A DNA stretch of 64,000 nucleotides from Pseudoscleropodium purum (Eukaryota > Streptophyta > Bryopsida > Hypnales > Brachytheciaceae): the NCBI GenBank assembly GCA_963969395.1, contig OZ017804.1:5766001-5830000 (forward strand), written 5' to 3'. Position numbers and translations under genes: made by a program. This document shows, in pieces, positions 22,190-35,200 of the stretch (position 1 is the stretch's first letter; every line of letters begins with the position of its first letter). The notes below the pieces were generated by a model. That model saw only the letters and a program-made list of their open reading frames with translations, was not told the DNA's origin and did no database searches.

Positions 22190-25160
22190 ATGCCATTAGT
22201 ACCTTCCAAAATGCATATTCACTCTACTTCATCAAGTGTGAAGCTCGAGTTGGCAACAAGGGAAAACTCTAGAACATCACCAACTACAAGATTGTTGGCA
22301 AGAAGGAAAGCCTTCCAACTAGAATGTCCAAGAAAAACTTTTGGCACCTCTTCATTAAAGGTCCTCTCTACCTTTACTATTTGAGTAGTCTTGGTAGGAC
22401 CTTTCAATTGCAACTCATTGCACTAAAGCATGCAACTGTGGAGCTCCCAAAAGTGTGAAGGAACAACTTGTCATCAAGAAAAACAATGTGATTTAAAATT
22501 AGGACCAAAATAGCATTAAGAAGTGCATAATAATGGACACCATCACAAATGAAGATTCATTAAAACATGTAGAAGTGGAAAGTGACTTACCAAACTTAAG
22601 TCTTTTTCCAAGTAAAAATGATTTTCAAGGTGTTTCGATTTAGATGGACGGCATATGGTCACCCTAAACTTAGACAACAATGGTAAGTTGTTGGAAGAAT
22701 TGGCCTAAAGTGATGCTTGGTTTGCATTGTCTTCATATACATTGTCTTGGTTTCTGGATGACCTACCAATGACCACTTCAAAGTGCAACCATCTCAATAA
22801 TTTGAAGATGAGTTTGTCGCCAACTTTAATGTGGTTGTCCATCACAAAGTCTTTCCATCCACCAAGCCTATATGCAAACACTTGAACCCTTAGCCCTGGG
22901 AAAGTCCATATGGTGATCTTGATGGACCAAGTTTGGTAGCTATTTGTCGTTACAAAAGTGACGTCTTTGTCAAAATTTTGCCATGCTTAGTAATGAAATG
23001 ATGTAAAAACTCATGTGCAACCAATTTGTCTTTTGTTAATCAATTTGATCATTGATGTAGGAGTAAAAAGACAAGATACAATCCAACATTGTATGAGAAT
23101 AGTAAAAATTTCAAGATACTTTCACAAAAACTATCTTGAGCATGATAATCAAGTGCAACAATACAATTAACTAGTCTTTGTTAATAAACCATTTGTATTG
23201 CTTCAAAACGTTTTCAAATAAGAACACCTAAATAGACATAGCCATGCTTTGTGTATATGATAAAATAAAGACTATGTCTTTCTACCTTTAAAAGATGGAA
23301 TATAGACATGTAGAAATAGAAATTCATTTGTATTGCTTCAAAATGTTTTCAAATAAGAACACCTAAATAGACACTAGCCATGCTTTGAAGACATGACATG
23401 ACAAAGTACAGACTATGTCTTTCTACCTCGAGAAGATGGAATATTGACATGTAGAAGTAGAAACTATCTTACCAAACTTAAATCCTTCTCTAAGTAAAAA
23501 TGATTTTCTACATGCTATTGGAATAGCCTTAAGTGGAACCTTTCAATTGCAACTCATTGCATTCAAGCATGCCACTATGGAGCTCCCAAAAGCATAAAGG
23601 AGCAATTTGTCACCAGAAAAGGCAATGTCATCCATAATTAGGACTAGAATAACATTGAAAAGGAAGTGCATAAAAATGGATACCATCATAGATGAAGATC
23701 CATTAAGATGTGTTTCACTTTAGATGGACAACAAATGGTCACCACAAACTTAAGCTACAATGGTAAACTATTGGAAGAAGTGGCCCAAAGTGATACTTGG
23801 TATGCATTGTCTTGGTCTACATTGTTGTTGTCATTTGATTAGACTTCAACAAGTGACCTACCAATGACCACTTCAAAGTGTGACCATCTCATTAATTTGA
23901 AGATGAATATGTCAATGACTTTGATGAGGTTATCCATCAAAAAAGTTTTCCATCTGCCAAGTCCATATGCAAACACTCAAACCCTTCAACCTTTGAAAAT
24001 ACATACAATGATATTGATGGGCTATGCTTGGTGTCTATCCATTGTCATAAAAGTGACATCTTTGCCAAACTTTTTGTCATGTTGAGTGATGAAATATATA
24101 AAAAGTCATATGCAAACAATTTGACTTCTGTTAATCAATTTGATCATCAATATAAGAGCAAAAATGCTAGATACAATTGAGCATTGCAAAAGTACCAATT
24201 CCTTGACACAAAAGTGTCACTACTTTGGAAGTAGAGTCTTTTAGTTTGTATTGTGAATTTTTAATTTTTTAATTTTTTTTAATATAGTACAAAATTATAT
24301 GAGGGAAGCTTAGCCAAAATATATGTTCCTACACTTTTCAATTTCAATCCAAGGTATACAATCCTTTGACAATAACCTAGTAAAATAATTCAAGCCAAAC
24401 TTCTTCTTTGCAATAAACTAGAAGCCAATAAGAATTTCCTACAACATTGAAAGCATTATTGCATGGGTAGGTTGAGATAAGGCAATACTTGGCCATTTTT
24501 CATAAGAAATATAGTTTAATAAGCTAGTTAGGATCCCTTTTGAGGAGCTATAGGGAGATCTTACATTGTTCAAATTTTTGCTAATGAAGAGTCATTTGGA
24601 GGTAGTTCCATTAGTCTTGCCTTGCCAACATAGACAAGCATTTCAAGGGCTACCTCTTTTTGCCTCCAAAAAGTAGAATTAAGGTATTTAGAAGTGGAAA
24701 GTATCTTATCAAGTTTAAGTCCTTCTCTTAGTAAAATTGATTTTTTGGTCAAGTGCTCTAGTTTAAATGGATGGTGGATGGTTACCACAAACCTAGGCCA
24801 CAATGGTAATTCATTGTAAAGCATGCACAAAAGTGATCAAATTCATTGTATTGGTCTACATTGTTGTTGTCATTTGAGTGGACTTCTATAGATGATCTAC
24901 GAATGAGTACCTTGAACCAAAAAAATCTAATCAATTAAAAGATGAGTATGTCTCCAACCTTGATGTGATTGTCCATCAAAAAGTTTTCTATCTTGACAAG
25001 CCCACATATGCAAACATAAGCCTTTGTTTAAAAATATCCATTGTGATCTTGATGGGTAACGTTTCGTGGTTGTCTATTGTCTTGAAAGTAACATTTTTAT
25101 TGAACTTTTTGCTACAGTGAGCGAGGAAATCATTTGGAAATTTATAAGTAAATAGTTTGT
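22190..25160 (-). pseudogene. Decayed tandem B3-domain (REM-like) locus
   Basis: Reading the minus strand from 25.15 to 22.2 kb, at least four B3-domain pieces appear in the same orientation. Around 25130-24890 are DFLAHCSKKFNKNVTFK and, after a frame change, FLMDNHIKVGDILIF. Around 24110-23860 is a second, parallel copy. Around 23000-22740 are HHFITKHGKIL, WSIKITIWTFPGLRVQVF and GGWKDFVMDNHIKVGDKLIF. At 22413-22219 are VFLGHSSWKAFLLANNLV and VGDVLEFSLVANSSFTL. GW(K)xF...NxLxxGDxLxF is the B3 DNA-binding signature. Stops and single-base frameshifts break the first three copies (for example after HGKIL at about 22980). The pieces repeat about every 1.1 kb, so they arose by tandem duplication of a multi-B3 (REM-type) transcription-factor gene. 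The last piece is open for 64 codons and might be younger. Loss of function is inferred. Confidence 0.7.
23196..23462. repeat. ~134-bp tandem duplication inside the B3 pseudogene locus
   Basis: TTTGTATTGCTTCAAAACG(T)TTTCAAATAAG followed by ACACCTAAATAGACA occurs at about 23196 and again at about 23330. The downstream sequence to GACATGTAGAAATAGAAA / GACATGTAGAAGTAGAAA is shared. This is a recent local duplication with a few substitutions. Confidence 0.75.
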
Positions 25161-26400
25161 CTTTTATTAATCAACTAGATCACACAAAATTTTGGCAACA
25201 CACAAAAAATTCTTGTGGCTTCAAGACTTCTAAGTTATGGAGCTTGAAAAGACAAAGGTCATACAAAATAGACATAACTTATAAGCAATTCTTTCAAAAC
25301 AAGCATGGACTTGTATTAGCAATTAAGACCCTACAAACACTAAAAAATAAACAAAAAAATCCTACATATTTGAAGTACATATATAAATCATTCCAATTCA
25401 TAAGTATCAAAGGAACTATAAAATTCTAATTTTGTTATCTTCATTTTCATAAATTAATTAATTAGGATGTCTCATGTTGGTTGAAATTAACGCATCAAAA
25501 TAAGTGGAAAATTTATGTATCTTTTAGAAGAGAGTCAAGGTGATGTGAGATTAATTAACAATTTTAATTCAGCATAGTTTCACATGTGGTAATTTGAATT
25601 TTTTTGACTAATTTTTTTCTAAATAATTATGTAGTTATACATTAATAATTTAATATATTCAAATTATTTTTAAATGACTACATTTTTACAAAAATATTAT
25701 TCATTATTTGTGATATATAGGCCTTCTACAACAATTGCCTGTAAACTTGTATTTTACAATTAAATCATTTTTGTAACAATTAAATAAATAAACAAGGATG
25801 TTTATTTATTTTGGAGTGGTGCAATGTTTGGATTTTTGTACTAACCACTCTCCGAGTCAAACCAAATCTTTAGAAATAAATTATATTACCAATAGCATTA
25901 TAAAGTATCATAATTTTGGTAAAAAGAACTATTTCATTTCAAGTGAATAGTTAAAATCATAACATATTTTTAAACTAGGATTTTTTTTCACTGAACTATC
26001 AATGATAGAATTATTATGAAGAGTCTAGAAAGAAATTTAAATAAATCTTTAGTAGTTTAAAAAATAAATCTTCAAATGATCATGTTATAAAATGTTTTTT
26101 TTAATTTTGAGAATTATCAAATCATCAATAATTTAAATTTCAAAAAACTCTTTAACTTTCATTGAGTGTTCTTGATAATTAGTGGCAAGTTTTCATTAGT
26201 ATAATTAGGTGATTAATTATTATTTGTATAATTTTGTTTGGAAGTTCAAAATGTCTATAATTAATGAAGATGAAAGGATAGATATAAATGACTCCAAAAC
26301 TATGGTGGCTTCAATTATGACACTTTTGTTCTAGAACCTCAAAATTATGACACCTTAACCCTAGACCACCCACGAGGACAAAAAGTGTCTTCGCATAGTT
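25161..26400. other. AT-rich spacer
   Basis: No feature recognised. The 90-codon ORF at 25157-25429 is Lys/Asn-rich with no known motif. Confidence 0.4.
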
Positions 26401-26409
26401 TTAAGTTCA

Positions 26410-26890
26410 ATTCAAAGTATTGTAACTTTTGCATCCATGTCCAAATTCAATAGAACTTGTAGGAAAATTTTCATCTTTTTTTTAGTTTGTGTGGTAAATT
26501 TCTTAGATCAATCCAAGAGGTAATGATTTTCTGGAAGCCAATCAAAGTTCATAGGTTCAATTTGATTCACCAAAGTGCGCTTCATGGCTGCAACTTTGGG
26601 GGCTTGTATCTCCTTCATCCAATGTTTGAATTCAGTAAAATTAGTTGAATTATATTTACCTTGAAGTCTAGTTGTTGTGGTTAAATTTCATGTCAATCCA
26701 AGTTGTTTTGAATGTTTGGGAGCAATTCAAAATTCAAAATCCTGCCATTTATGGACTACAATGAATTTCGGTGGCTTGTATCTTCTTCATACAATGTCCA
26801 TTTCCAATAAATTTTCTTGGAAAAGTTGTGCATACTAATCTAGTTTGTGTGAATAAAATTTCATATCAAGCTAAAAAGTAATTAATTACT
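26410..26890. repeat. Degenerate ~175-bp tandem repeat, about three units
   Basis: The landmark (C/T)TTGTATCT(C/T)CTTCAT.CAATGT followed by an AATTCAATA-type segment recurs at about 26420, 26605 and 26775. Each is followed by AGTTTGTGTG- or GTTGTTGTGG-type and ATTTCATATCAA-type sequence. Units are highly diverged. Confidence 0.5.
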
Positions 26891-27498
26891 GAAAAGCATT
26901 TTAGTAGAAGGAGGTTCAGCCCTAGATGTGTTTTTTGCAACTTTTCTTGCCTATTTTTTGACATTTGCAAGCCATTTTGCAAACACATTGAGTCAAATGA
27001 ATGATATTTTTTTTTCTCCAATGTGTTTGTATGCTGATTTTGAATCACTTTGTAGTCTACAGTTTTTTCATTTGATTAGGTTTAGAAATCAAATTTTGCC
27101 TCTAAATGGGTTTTAGGAAAATTTCAGCATTCTTTTTCAATGCTAAAACATTATAATCTTGCAATCTATGTGGTCAAATGACTTCAAATTTGATACCCAT
27201 CATTAACAACATGTACACTACAAGATTGCATGGTTAAGATTTCTATAGCTTAGTGACATTTAGATCTATATCACTTCAAAAGCAATGATATTTTTGAATC
27301 CAAAACAGCCTTGGGCCTTCTAGGGCTAATGCATGATGAGTGGGGACTCCAAGCTTAGAAGCCTCTAATTGTCATGCCTCAAAATCTTGTTAATTTTATC
27401 TTGGTGGCATTTGTAAATACTAGAAAATTTGAATACTATTTCTAAAATTCAATGATTGGTACAAATTGTGTTTCTTGCCATCTTCTATAATAGATGTC

Positions 27499-28783
27499 TT
27501 AGGGTACATTTGCACTTAGTGTTTGGTAACAATGATTTTTAAAACATAATACCTATTTACGAAGACGGCAAATCCTTATTTAATGGAGAAGCATTTATTG
27601 GAGTGGTTTGGCAGAAATTGAATTATTAAAAGTTTTTTTAATGCTTACATATGCAAAAATAGCTTGAGCCAACCTTCACAAAGGCCACCTTTTTGTTTGT
27701 AGAGTCTTCATCCACACAATTCTTCTATAAATCATAGATAATTCAGATATGCATCAATGTTTAAGTCATTTGACCATCTACTATAATTAAAAATTAGATG
27801 TCAAAGTGAAAGAATTGCTTCATTGACACTTGTGGATTGAAGGATGGAGGTGTCATTTTTATATTGAAATCAATTGTCTATCATGAATCTTCCAAGGTGA
27901 TGAGATAATTCAAAAAAGAGAACTTGACCACTTAAGTTCAAAATGTAGGAATAATGTTTGAAGGAGAATTTTAGACCTCATTTAGGCATAGTAAAATAAC
28001 ATTTCAAAGAAAAATTTGAACTAAAAAAAGTTGTTAAATAAAGTTAAATTTCATCTCTAAAAATCCGTTAGAGATTTTGAGCATCAAAAGTTAAGAACAA
28101 ATTTCAATAAGAATGTTTGAAAATGTAAAGAAAATGTCCCTTCCAATCCCTTATTGAAATTTGTTCATAACTTCTAATGCTCAAAATCTCTAATGGATTT
28201 TTAGAGATGAAATTTAACTTTATTTAACAACATTTTTTAGTTCAAATTTTTCTTTGAAATGTTATTCTACTATGCCTAAATGTGGTCTGAAATTTTCCTT
28301 CAAACATTATTCCTATGTTTTGAACTTAACCATGAGTGATTGAGTTCTTACAAATTCTCTTTTACATATCCTATATGAGCTGTTTCTCTTGCTACACCCC
28401 ATATGTATATAAAGAGCCTCTCTTCTAGATTCCCAATGTGAATTTTGGGTTCCTCGTGAATTTTAGCCATAAAATCCCCATTGAGAGGTGGTGTTCTTAG
28501 CATAATTGCCCATTTGAAGTCACTTTAGCTAAGAGTGGCTTGACACTTTTGAAATCCACATTTTCAAAACATACAATAGCTTTAAATGTAGACGATTGTA
28601 ATATTGGTGGGCCAAAGAAAGGACGTGATTAAATACTTGTAATATTGCTCTTACCTTGATGCCACATCACTTGCCGCATAGGATCAAGGAATACCAACAA
28701 ATGCCGGTGGGAACGTCCTCTAATCTTTTAGCTAATACCACATCATAAGAATCATACTAAAGCCAGGTGCAAATATACCCTAA
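27499..28783. mobile_element. Non-autonomous element with TTAGGGTAYATTTGCAC inverted ends
   Basis: The left end reads TTAGGGTACATTTGCACTTA; the right end is the complement of TTAGGGTATATTTGCACCTG. Length is about 1.29 kb with no transposase ORF. A foldback element (27932-28329) is nested inside. A TATATAAAG box followed by AGCCTCTC occurs at about 28409. Target duplication not resolved, so the superfamily is uncertain. Confidence 0.5.
27932..28329. mobile_element. Long-arm foldback MITE
   Basis: About 170-bp arms are complementary over almost their full length: TTAAGTTCAAAATGTAGGAA at the left and the complement of TTAAGTTCAAAACATAGGAA at the right, separated by only about 45 bp. Related, more diverged foldbacks at 52697-53020 and 53850-54270 share the internal AAATTTTGTCCATAACTTTT-like and AATCTC(C)AAATGGATTTT-like blocks. 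Transcription through it would give a long double-stranded hairpin. Confidence 0.75.
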
Positions 28784-29654
28784 TGAAAATTAGTTATATC
28801 AATACTAGGAGAAAAATTCATAATGACATTGAAATGTTCTTAACATTCTATGTAAGCTATACCATTGACATATTTGATTTTTCATCATTGCAATTTTGGG
28901 TTCTAATGCAATTGTAATCAAGATGACCTTTGGCAACCATATTGACAATAAATGTGGGAATTGATGTGTGGTGAATGGACAAATATACTTCTGGTTTCAC
29001 CAAAATAAGATATGGTCTCATTTATTGGACATTTTAATGCCATCAATAGAAATTTTGGAAGGTGATGGCTTTTAACAAAAAATCATGTTGAAAATAATAT
29101 ACAGATTTTTATTTCAACGACTACCCTTATAAATGCATTGGTATATATAAAGATGAGTTGTACAACTAAATTAGATGAAGCTCTGTCCACAAAATTAAAA
29201 TGAAATCATGGCTAGATTATTTCTATAGCTATCATGGAAACTTCATTGCAATTGTAGAGAAGAAAATATTTAAATGTATAAAATCATATTAACTATGATT
29301 AGTATAATACTTAATGTATTATACATATTAAGTCCTTTAAGCATTGTTTCTTCATCTAGGATGCATTAGGCTATGAATTGTTGAAATTTGACCCATTTGG
29401 AGAGTATCAATTTTTTTTAAAAGAAATTGTATTTATTAGAATCTTATTTATCTTCATTTGTATTTTTAAAATGTCATGATTTTTATACTAATCAATAGTA
29501 GGACAAAATATTCTTAGAAATTTTAAGAGGTTGATAATTTAATTATATTAATAATATAATTATACTAATATGCAAACCAATACATTTACCATAGTAAAAA
29601 AAATTGTCTACACGTAGTAGAAAAGACAAATTCATCTATTTTTAAGGCAAAAAT
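28784..29654. other. AT-rich spacer
   Basis: No gene or bounded element recognised. Confidence 0.4.
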
Positions 29655-30513
29655 ATAATAAGACCTCTAAAATGATTATGTTATCATAATTTATGATGCC
29701 TTATGTATCATATTATTCTTTTGACATTATATTTTAACATTGTATTAATGCTTTCATAAAATTCTAATCCCTTTTGGATACAATATAGAAGCATGTAAAT
29801 GACTTTCTCTATAATCTCCAATGATTTATTAAAGTTTGAAGCTAAAGAAACTTCTTCCAAAATTCATGATAATTTGGAAATTTTGTGAAGAAATTCAAAC
29901 ATTTTATAACATGAATAATCCCTAAAGTATGGTATAAAATTTTAATAAAATTTTAAGATTTTTATGTGAAAATTTCACATTGATAACTATAAATTTTCAA
30001 TGAAAAAAGAAAGAAAATTCATATCATAAATGGAATATAATTTTAAAATCTAAAATTTTCGTATTAAAGGTATATTATAGTATAGAATATTGTGGAATAA
30101 ATAAAATTTGCATGTCATATTATATTTTGAAACATGGTTATGAGTCTTCAACTTCAAACTTCTAAAAAATGCTTATTTTTCAAAATTCTCAGAATTTTCA
30201 AGCATAGTAGAAAATATACTTCGGAAGTTGCAATTTGTAGATTTTCTTAAATGAAAATAAAATCATTTGAATGTCAAAATCAAGTTTTCAGTTTAAAAAA
30301 GTCAAAACACTGAAATATAGTAAGTAAGTGTAATTTTTTTATTTTTATAAACTACCTTGTATATAATTATAAATAAATCAAAATATCTTAAATTGAACTC
30401 AATGATATGGATACAACATCAAGAAATTTGCATACCAATATTGAATGAAAATCTTTCATTTTTTGATACCATACCCTAAAAATAAGGTTCAACATTCTTT
30501 TCCAAATAATTAA
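29655..30513 (+). repeat. Dispersed ~0.85-kb repeat R2, copy 1 (other copy 41640-42440)
   Basis: Collinear with 41640-42440 in the same orientation. Shared landmarks in order: TTATCATAATTTATGA, AAAGAAACTTCTTCCAAAAT, TAGAATATTGTGG, AAAATGCTTATTTTTC, TTGAATGTCAAAATCAAG, CCAAATAATTAATTA. Non-coding in both copies. Its downstream end is interrupted by the TTAA element at 30518. Confidence 0.75.
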
Positions 30514-30517
30514 TTAA

Positions 30518-31547
30518 CCCCAAAAGGTTTTTACTATGTTTTCAATAAAAATGCTCTAAGACTATCACTTCTAGTATAAGTACCAAATTTTTGAAAAAAA
30601 TCATTTTTGAGCACATGTAACCATAGAATCTTGTAGTACGTTGGTTTGAAAAAATGTGGAAATTTTTTGGATATTTTCACTATGTAGATTGTAAGATATT
30701 AGTGTTTGAATTGACAAAAATTCTTTTTTTGGCCTTGCAAAAGACCGGGTAGCTTCACAAGGTCTCATTTGTATGAAAAAATGTCCAAAATGGTGGTACT
30801 TCTTTAGATTCATTTTTTAAGGCAAGTTAGCTACATGCTTGAAAAATTTCAGATCATTTAAAATTGTAAAACATATAGAAAATAACAGTAGGTAGAAAGA
30901 AGTAGAAAACAATTCAAAATATTAAATTTTTAAGAATTTATTTATGGAATTGAAAAGATACAATTACAATGGTTGTAATGTTGTAGTGAACAATTTACAC
31001 TTTTAAAAAATAAAAATAAAAATATTGAAAATTGGATTAACAAGCAACATACTTCAAAGTTTATTTTATAGTAGAGATTCTATAACTATTCACAAACTAA
31101 AACTCCTTATACCTTTCATCTAACTAATCAAAATGGAATGAATAAAAGCTTCCTGTGTATTTATAAATCTTAAAAATCAATTTCAAATTTTTCTTTTATG
31201 AAAAAGAAGTTTTTTGAGCTAACAAGATGCTTGCCAAACAATGATAATCACAAATCATGGAATAACTTTTTAACCATGAAGTCAAAAGTTATGAAAGTTG
31301 TTGGGCCTTGAAGCTACTCTTTAGGCACATTTTGTGTGAAAATTTCAGAAAAAAATGAAAATTTCATTCCGAGTGAGTTGCCTAAAATTGCTTTATTGCC
31401 AAAATAACATAGTTTTCATATTAGAAGGTTATAGCTATTTCTTAGGCACATGTTGTGTATGTGAAAATTTCAAAGAAAATCAACAAAAATTCCATTTTTA
31501 GTAAGCTATCCAAAATTGTTGTGTTGCCAAAAAACATAGTTTAGGGG
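30518..31547 (+). mobile_element. ~1-kb non-autonomous TTAA-flanked element, copy a
   Basis: 1,030 bp between TTAA at 30514-30517 and 31548-31551. Left end CCCCAAAAGGTTTTTACTATG; right end is the complement of CCCCTAAACTATG. Direct-orientation similarity to 37113-38038 extends over the whole element (for example TGTAGATTGTAAGATATTAG and ATGAAAAAATGTCCAAAATG in both). It is longer than its relatives because the last ~120 bp are tandemly duplicated (about 31307-31420 and 31428-31540). No ORF of transposase size. Confidence 0.75.
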
Positions 31548-31551
31548 TTAA

Positions 31552-32279
31552 AGACAGGGGGCTATTTTGTGAGCCTTGGAGCATGAGCCTCTAATTTTGG
31601 GTGTTTTTTTGTGTTTTTTTGTTGTTGGACCTATGACCGTAGATTAGAGCCGATGTCTAATTGAAGATGAACATCAAAATGTAAGGTGTGAATTAGTTCT
31701 TTATGATTTCAAAACTATCTCACCTACATCACTTATGGTTCAACAATAGAATACAATACCATTGGAAAGGTATGAAAACTTTTAAAAAAAATTACAGAGA
31801 TGGATGTGTGATATAGGCATAGTGATGACAAAAGTAGCCAAAATATATCATATATAAAGAAATGGGACATATTAAGCACACAAAACAAATCACAAGTATA
31901 ATAAATTACCCCAAATAGATTTCAAAGTGCATCTTCATAAAGAGCATTGCTAGAAGAATTGTCGCCACTAGTTAGTTGAATGCTCTCTATTGGACTCTAT
32001 TGTACAATCATCTATAAACCTAAGCACATGAGGATCTACTAGATGGGCCCTAGAAGTCCATTTAGGTTCATGGGTTGCAAATTGTTTTACATAAGTCCTA
32101 TTGCTTCTACATGCACTTGTAGTTGAAAAAATTTAAGAGGGCTTTTGAAGAAAGTTGGATCTATAAAGAACAATTGATGATTCAATTTCTTCATTTTGTC
32201 AACTTGCTTAGAAAATTAGCACAACAATTATGAAAATCAAGTACGACATGCAACCTTTAAATTGTCTTGATAAAATTAA
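31552..32279. other. AT-rich spacer
   Basis: No feature recognised between the TTAA element and the minus-strand coding relic. Confidence 0.35.
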
Positions 32280-35200
32280 AGAATCCACTTACTTACCGAA
32301 TTTGGATTTTTTCACAATCCTTTGGGCCACCACTCCTTCATTGTCTAGATCAATAGGATTTGCAAGATTTATAGGGTGTTGTGCTAGTGTCACCTCTACC
32401 ACCACCATGTGGACAAGGGGCATAAGTAAAGCATAAAAAATAGACTTGTCCTCTTCAAACGCTATAATGTGGTGGCAAGAAGCTCTGACAAGCATGCCAA
32501 TACTAGAACTTGTGTAAACAAAAAAACTACAGTTAGAATTTTCTATGAAGTGAAATTATTGGAGAAATTCATGACATGAAAGACAATGCAAAGTGGAGCA
32601 ATCATATTGCTATGGTATAGTCCATAACCACATCACTAGGTAAAGTGTTGCCTTGATTAGCATTTGCATGAAAAGGGGGACTTTTTCATATAGACCTTGC
32701 CAAGGCTTCTTTCCATTCATTGTAACATCTTCTTTGTTTCAAAATTGTTGAAGGCTATTATTGCAAACAACACTTCTGTTAACTGCCTCATGAGCTAGAA
32801 TTCTTGAAACAAAAGTTTTATTGTAAGTTGTCCACCTTTGACATTTAGTTCCATTTGAAACCACATACTCTATAGACTATAGATAGTTAGGATCCACTAT
32901 GAAAAATCAAGAAAAATTTGGATAGAAATTAATATTGTTCTAGAAAATATTGTATGCATGATGGTAATGTCAAATGCACTTTGTTCATAATCCACCGATA
33001 TTGCTTTGATTGAAACCCAAATTCTTTCAAGAATCTAATAAGGTATGACTTGATTTCATGTCTAAAAGGATATATTATAAGTAAGCCTTCACCATTGTGT
33101 AGATGGTTTTTTGCAAAGTCAAAGATATTTTGTAATTAGTCTCCCTAAATCCCTAAAATTCATTAGGGATTTGCAATGGCAAGGATGTATTCAACAAAGA
33201 TTTGCATGTTCCTACAATATCTACTCCACCTACTTCAATTCCAACATGGAAAGTAGTGCTTATTAGACAAATGTTGCATGCAAGTGTTAGAAATTATTGA
33301 TGGAAAAATGAATGTAACATCCACAAAACATCAAGATGAAAGTTACTTAGGGAGTATCTTGTCCAAAAACTTTGTGACATCCTTTTATGCTTGTGGAAAA
33401 GGGCCCTTCTTAGGATCCAATAGACTTGACATAGACAAATTCAAGATTAATTCATCAATGGCAAGCACCAATTCCAAGCTCTAGACTTGGGGTGATAGGC
33501 CATGCAACAATTTTTCTTATGTGAGTCAAAAACTTGATAAAGTTTCTGAGATGGCAACCTCCCTTATTGCTTGTTTGACTTCCAAGGCATTGGACTTCCT
33601 CTTTTTACCCTTGTCCTTTTCTAGAGCCTTCTCTTGATGTAGTTCTTTCTTTTATTCATTTTCTTTAGCCTTTTTCTATGCTAATTCTTATTTCTCCACT
33701 TTCTTCTTATCTTGTGCCTTTCTTCTCTTTAGGGCTCTTTTTTTGCATCAACATCCAACCTTACAAATTCATTAAATTTGTGCTTGACAATCACAATGTC
33801 TTTCAAGGATGGATAAAGACCAAATTCTTTAGGAGGTGTAAAATTTTGGCTACACTCTAAGTACCATGGACCGACTTAAAGATGCGCACTAGTCCAATTT
33901 TTGATCTAAGATGGTCAAAACATACAATCACTAAAAGATTTGTCCAACCAAATATGTAATAAGGGTGGCAAATTGGCCTTTGCAATGGCTTTTTTTGCAT
34001 ACAATTCAAACTTGAAGTATCAATAGACATTAATACAATTATTATTACAAACTACTCTCATATTCATATTAAAACGCTAATAACCAATGAGTACAATGAC
34101 AATTATGTACAGTACTCATAAATGATCGACTTCACCACAAAGTTGGAGCCCTTGAAGTCCTTAAAGAATTCAAAATTCTTGAATGTGTACTCCTTTGAAG
34201 ACTCGTATAGGTGTGCTCCCATAACTCCATTTGCCAACTTTCCATATATTTTTAGAAAGTAACTTAGGCTTAGCTACCACTTCCATATTGATAGGAATGT
34301 TATTGGATGTTATGATGTTTTCAAACATCTCAAGCATATCATCTTCAATCTATAAATAAGAAAAACACAAGATTGATATTGTGGAAGATGACATAGTTAA
34401 CATTTCAATGTGAAAAAATAATTACAAACATTTCTATGATACAAATAATTGATGATTCATTATAAGTTCTTATCCTAGCATAGCAATACACTTTTGATAA
34501 GAATGAATTAAGCTTGTGCTTGTCTTCATTTATTGGTCTAGATGGAAAACAATGAGCCTCATGAGTTGGTCCTGAGGAGTTCAACCACTTTAGCTACTTC
34601 ACTTTCAAGCTAGCACGAGCAATTGCAGTTGCAATCAATTCCAACTTGTCCAATGTTAATTTTGGGACTACATACAAATTCCAATGCCTTTTGATTTATA
34701 TAAATACAAGAAAAGTATACTTAGTCATATATAAATGTTAAGTTAGTGAAAAAAATAACTTCAAGAAATTATGGTATTACTTCTTTTAGCCATTTATCAC
34801 CAAAGTCAAGACAATCAACAACAATAATCTTGGACATTTTTTTATATAGCTTGTCATTTGCCTCCTTTGTGGGAGTTCTTATGGCATCTCCAACTCCAAT
34901 GTTGTTCACCTCTTCCAAAAGGGTGTCCTCATGGTACTTCTGTCTCTAACAACAACATTAGCTACAACCACAATCTCTTGATACAAAATATAAATTGACA
35001 ATCACCAATATCAATACTCTAAGTTAGTAGTTATGAAAGAATTTGATTCACTTGTACTCAATTATATAAATAAATAAAAAATAATATCAAATGTTTGAAA
35101 AACTTACTTGAAAAATAAATGAAGTGAACATTTCAAGGGGCATGGCCGGGACCATTTCTTATAACTAGATTGTTGGTAAGTTCTCACATCTTCGGGTCTG

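Noticed and set aside
26410..26890. Tandem units considered as a CRISPR-like array
   Set aside because: Repeats are ~175 bp, highly diverged and without short unique spacers; the DNA is a plant nuclear locus.
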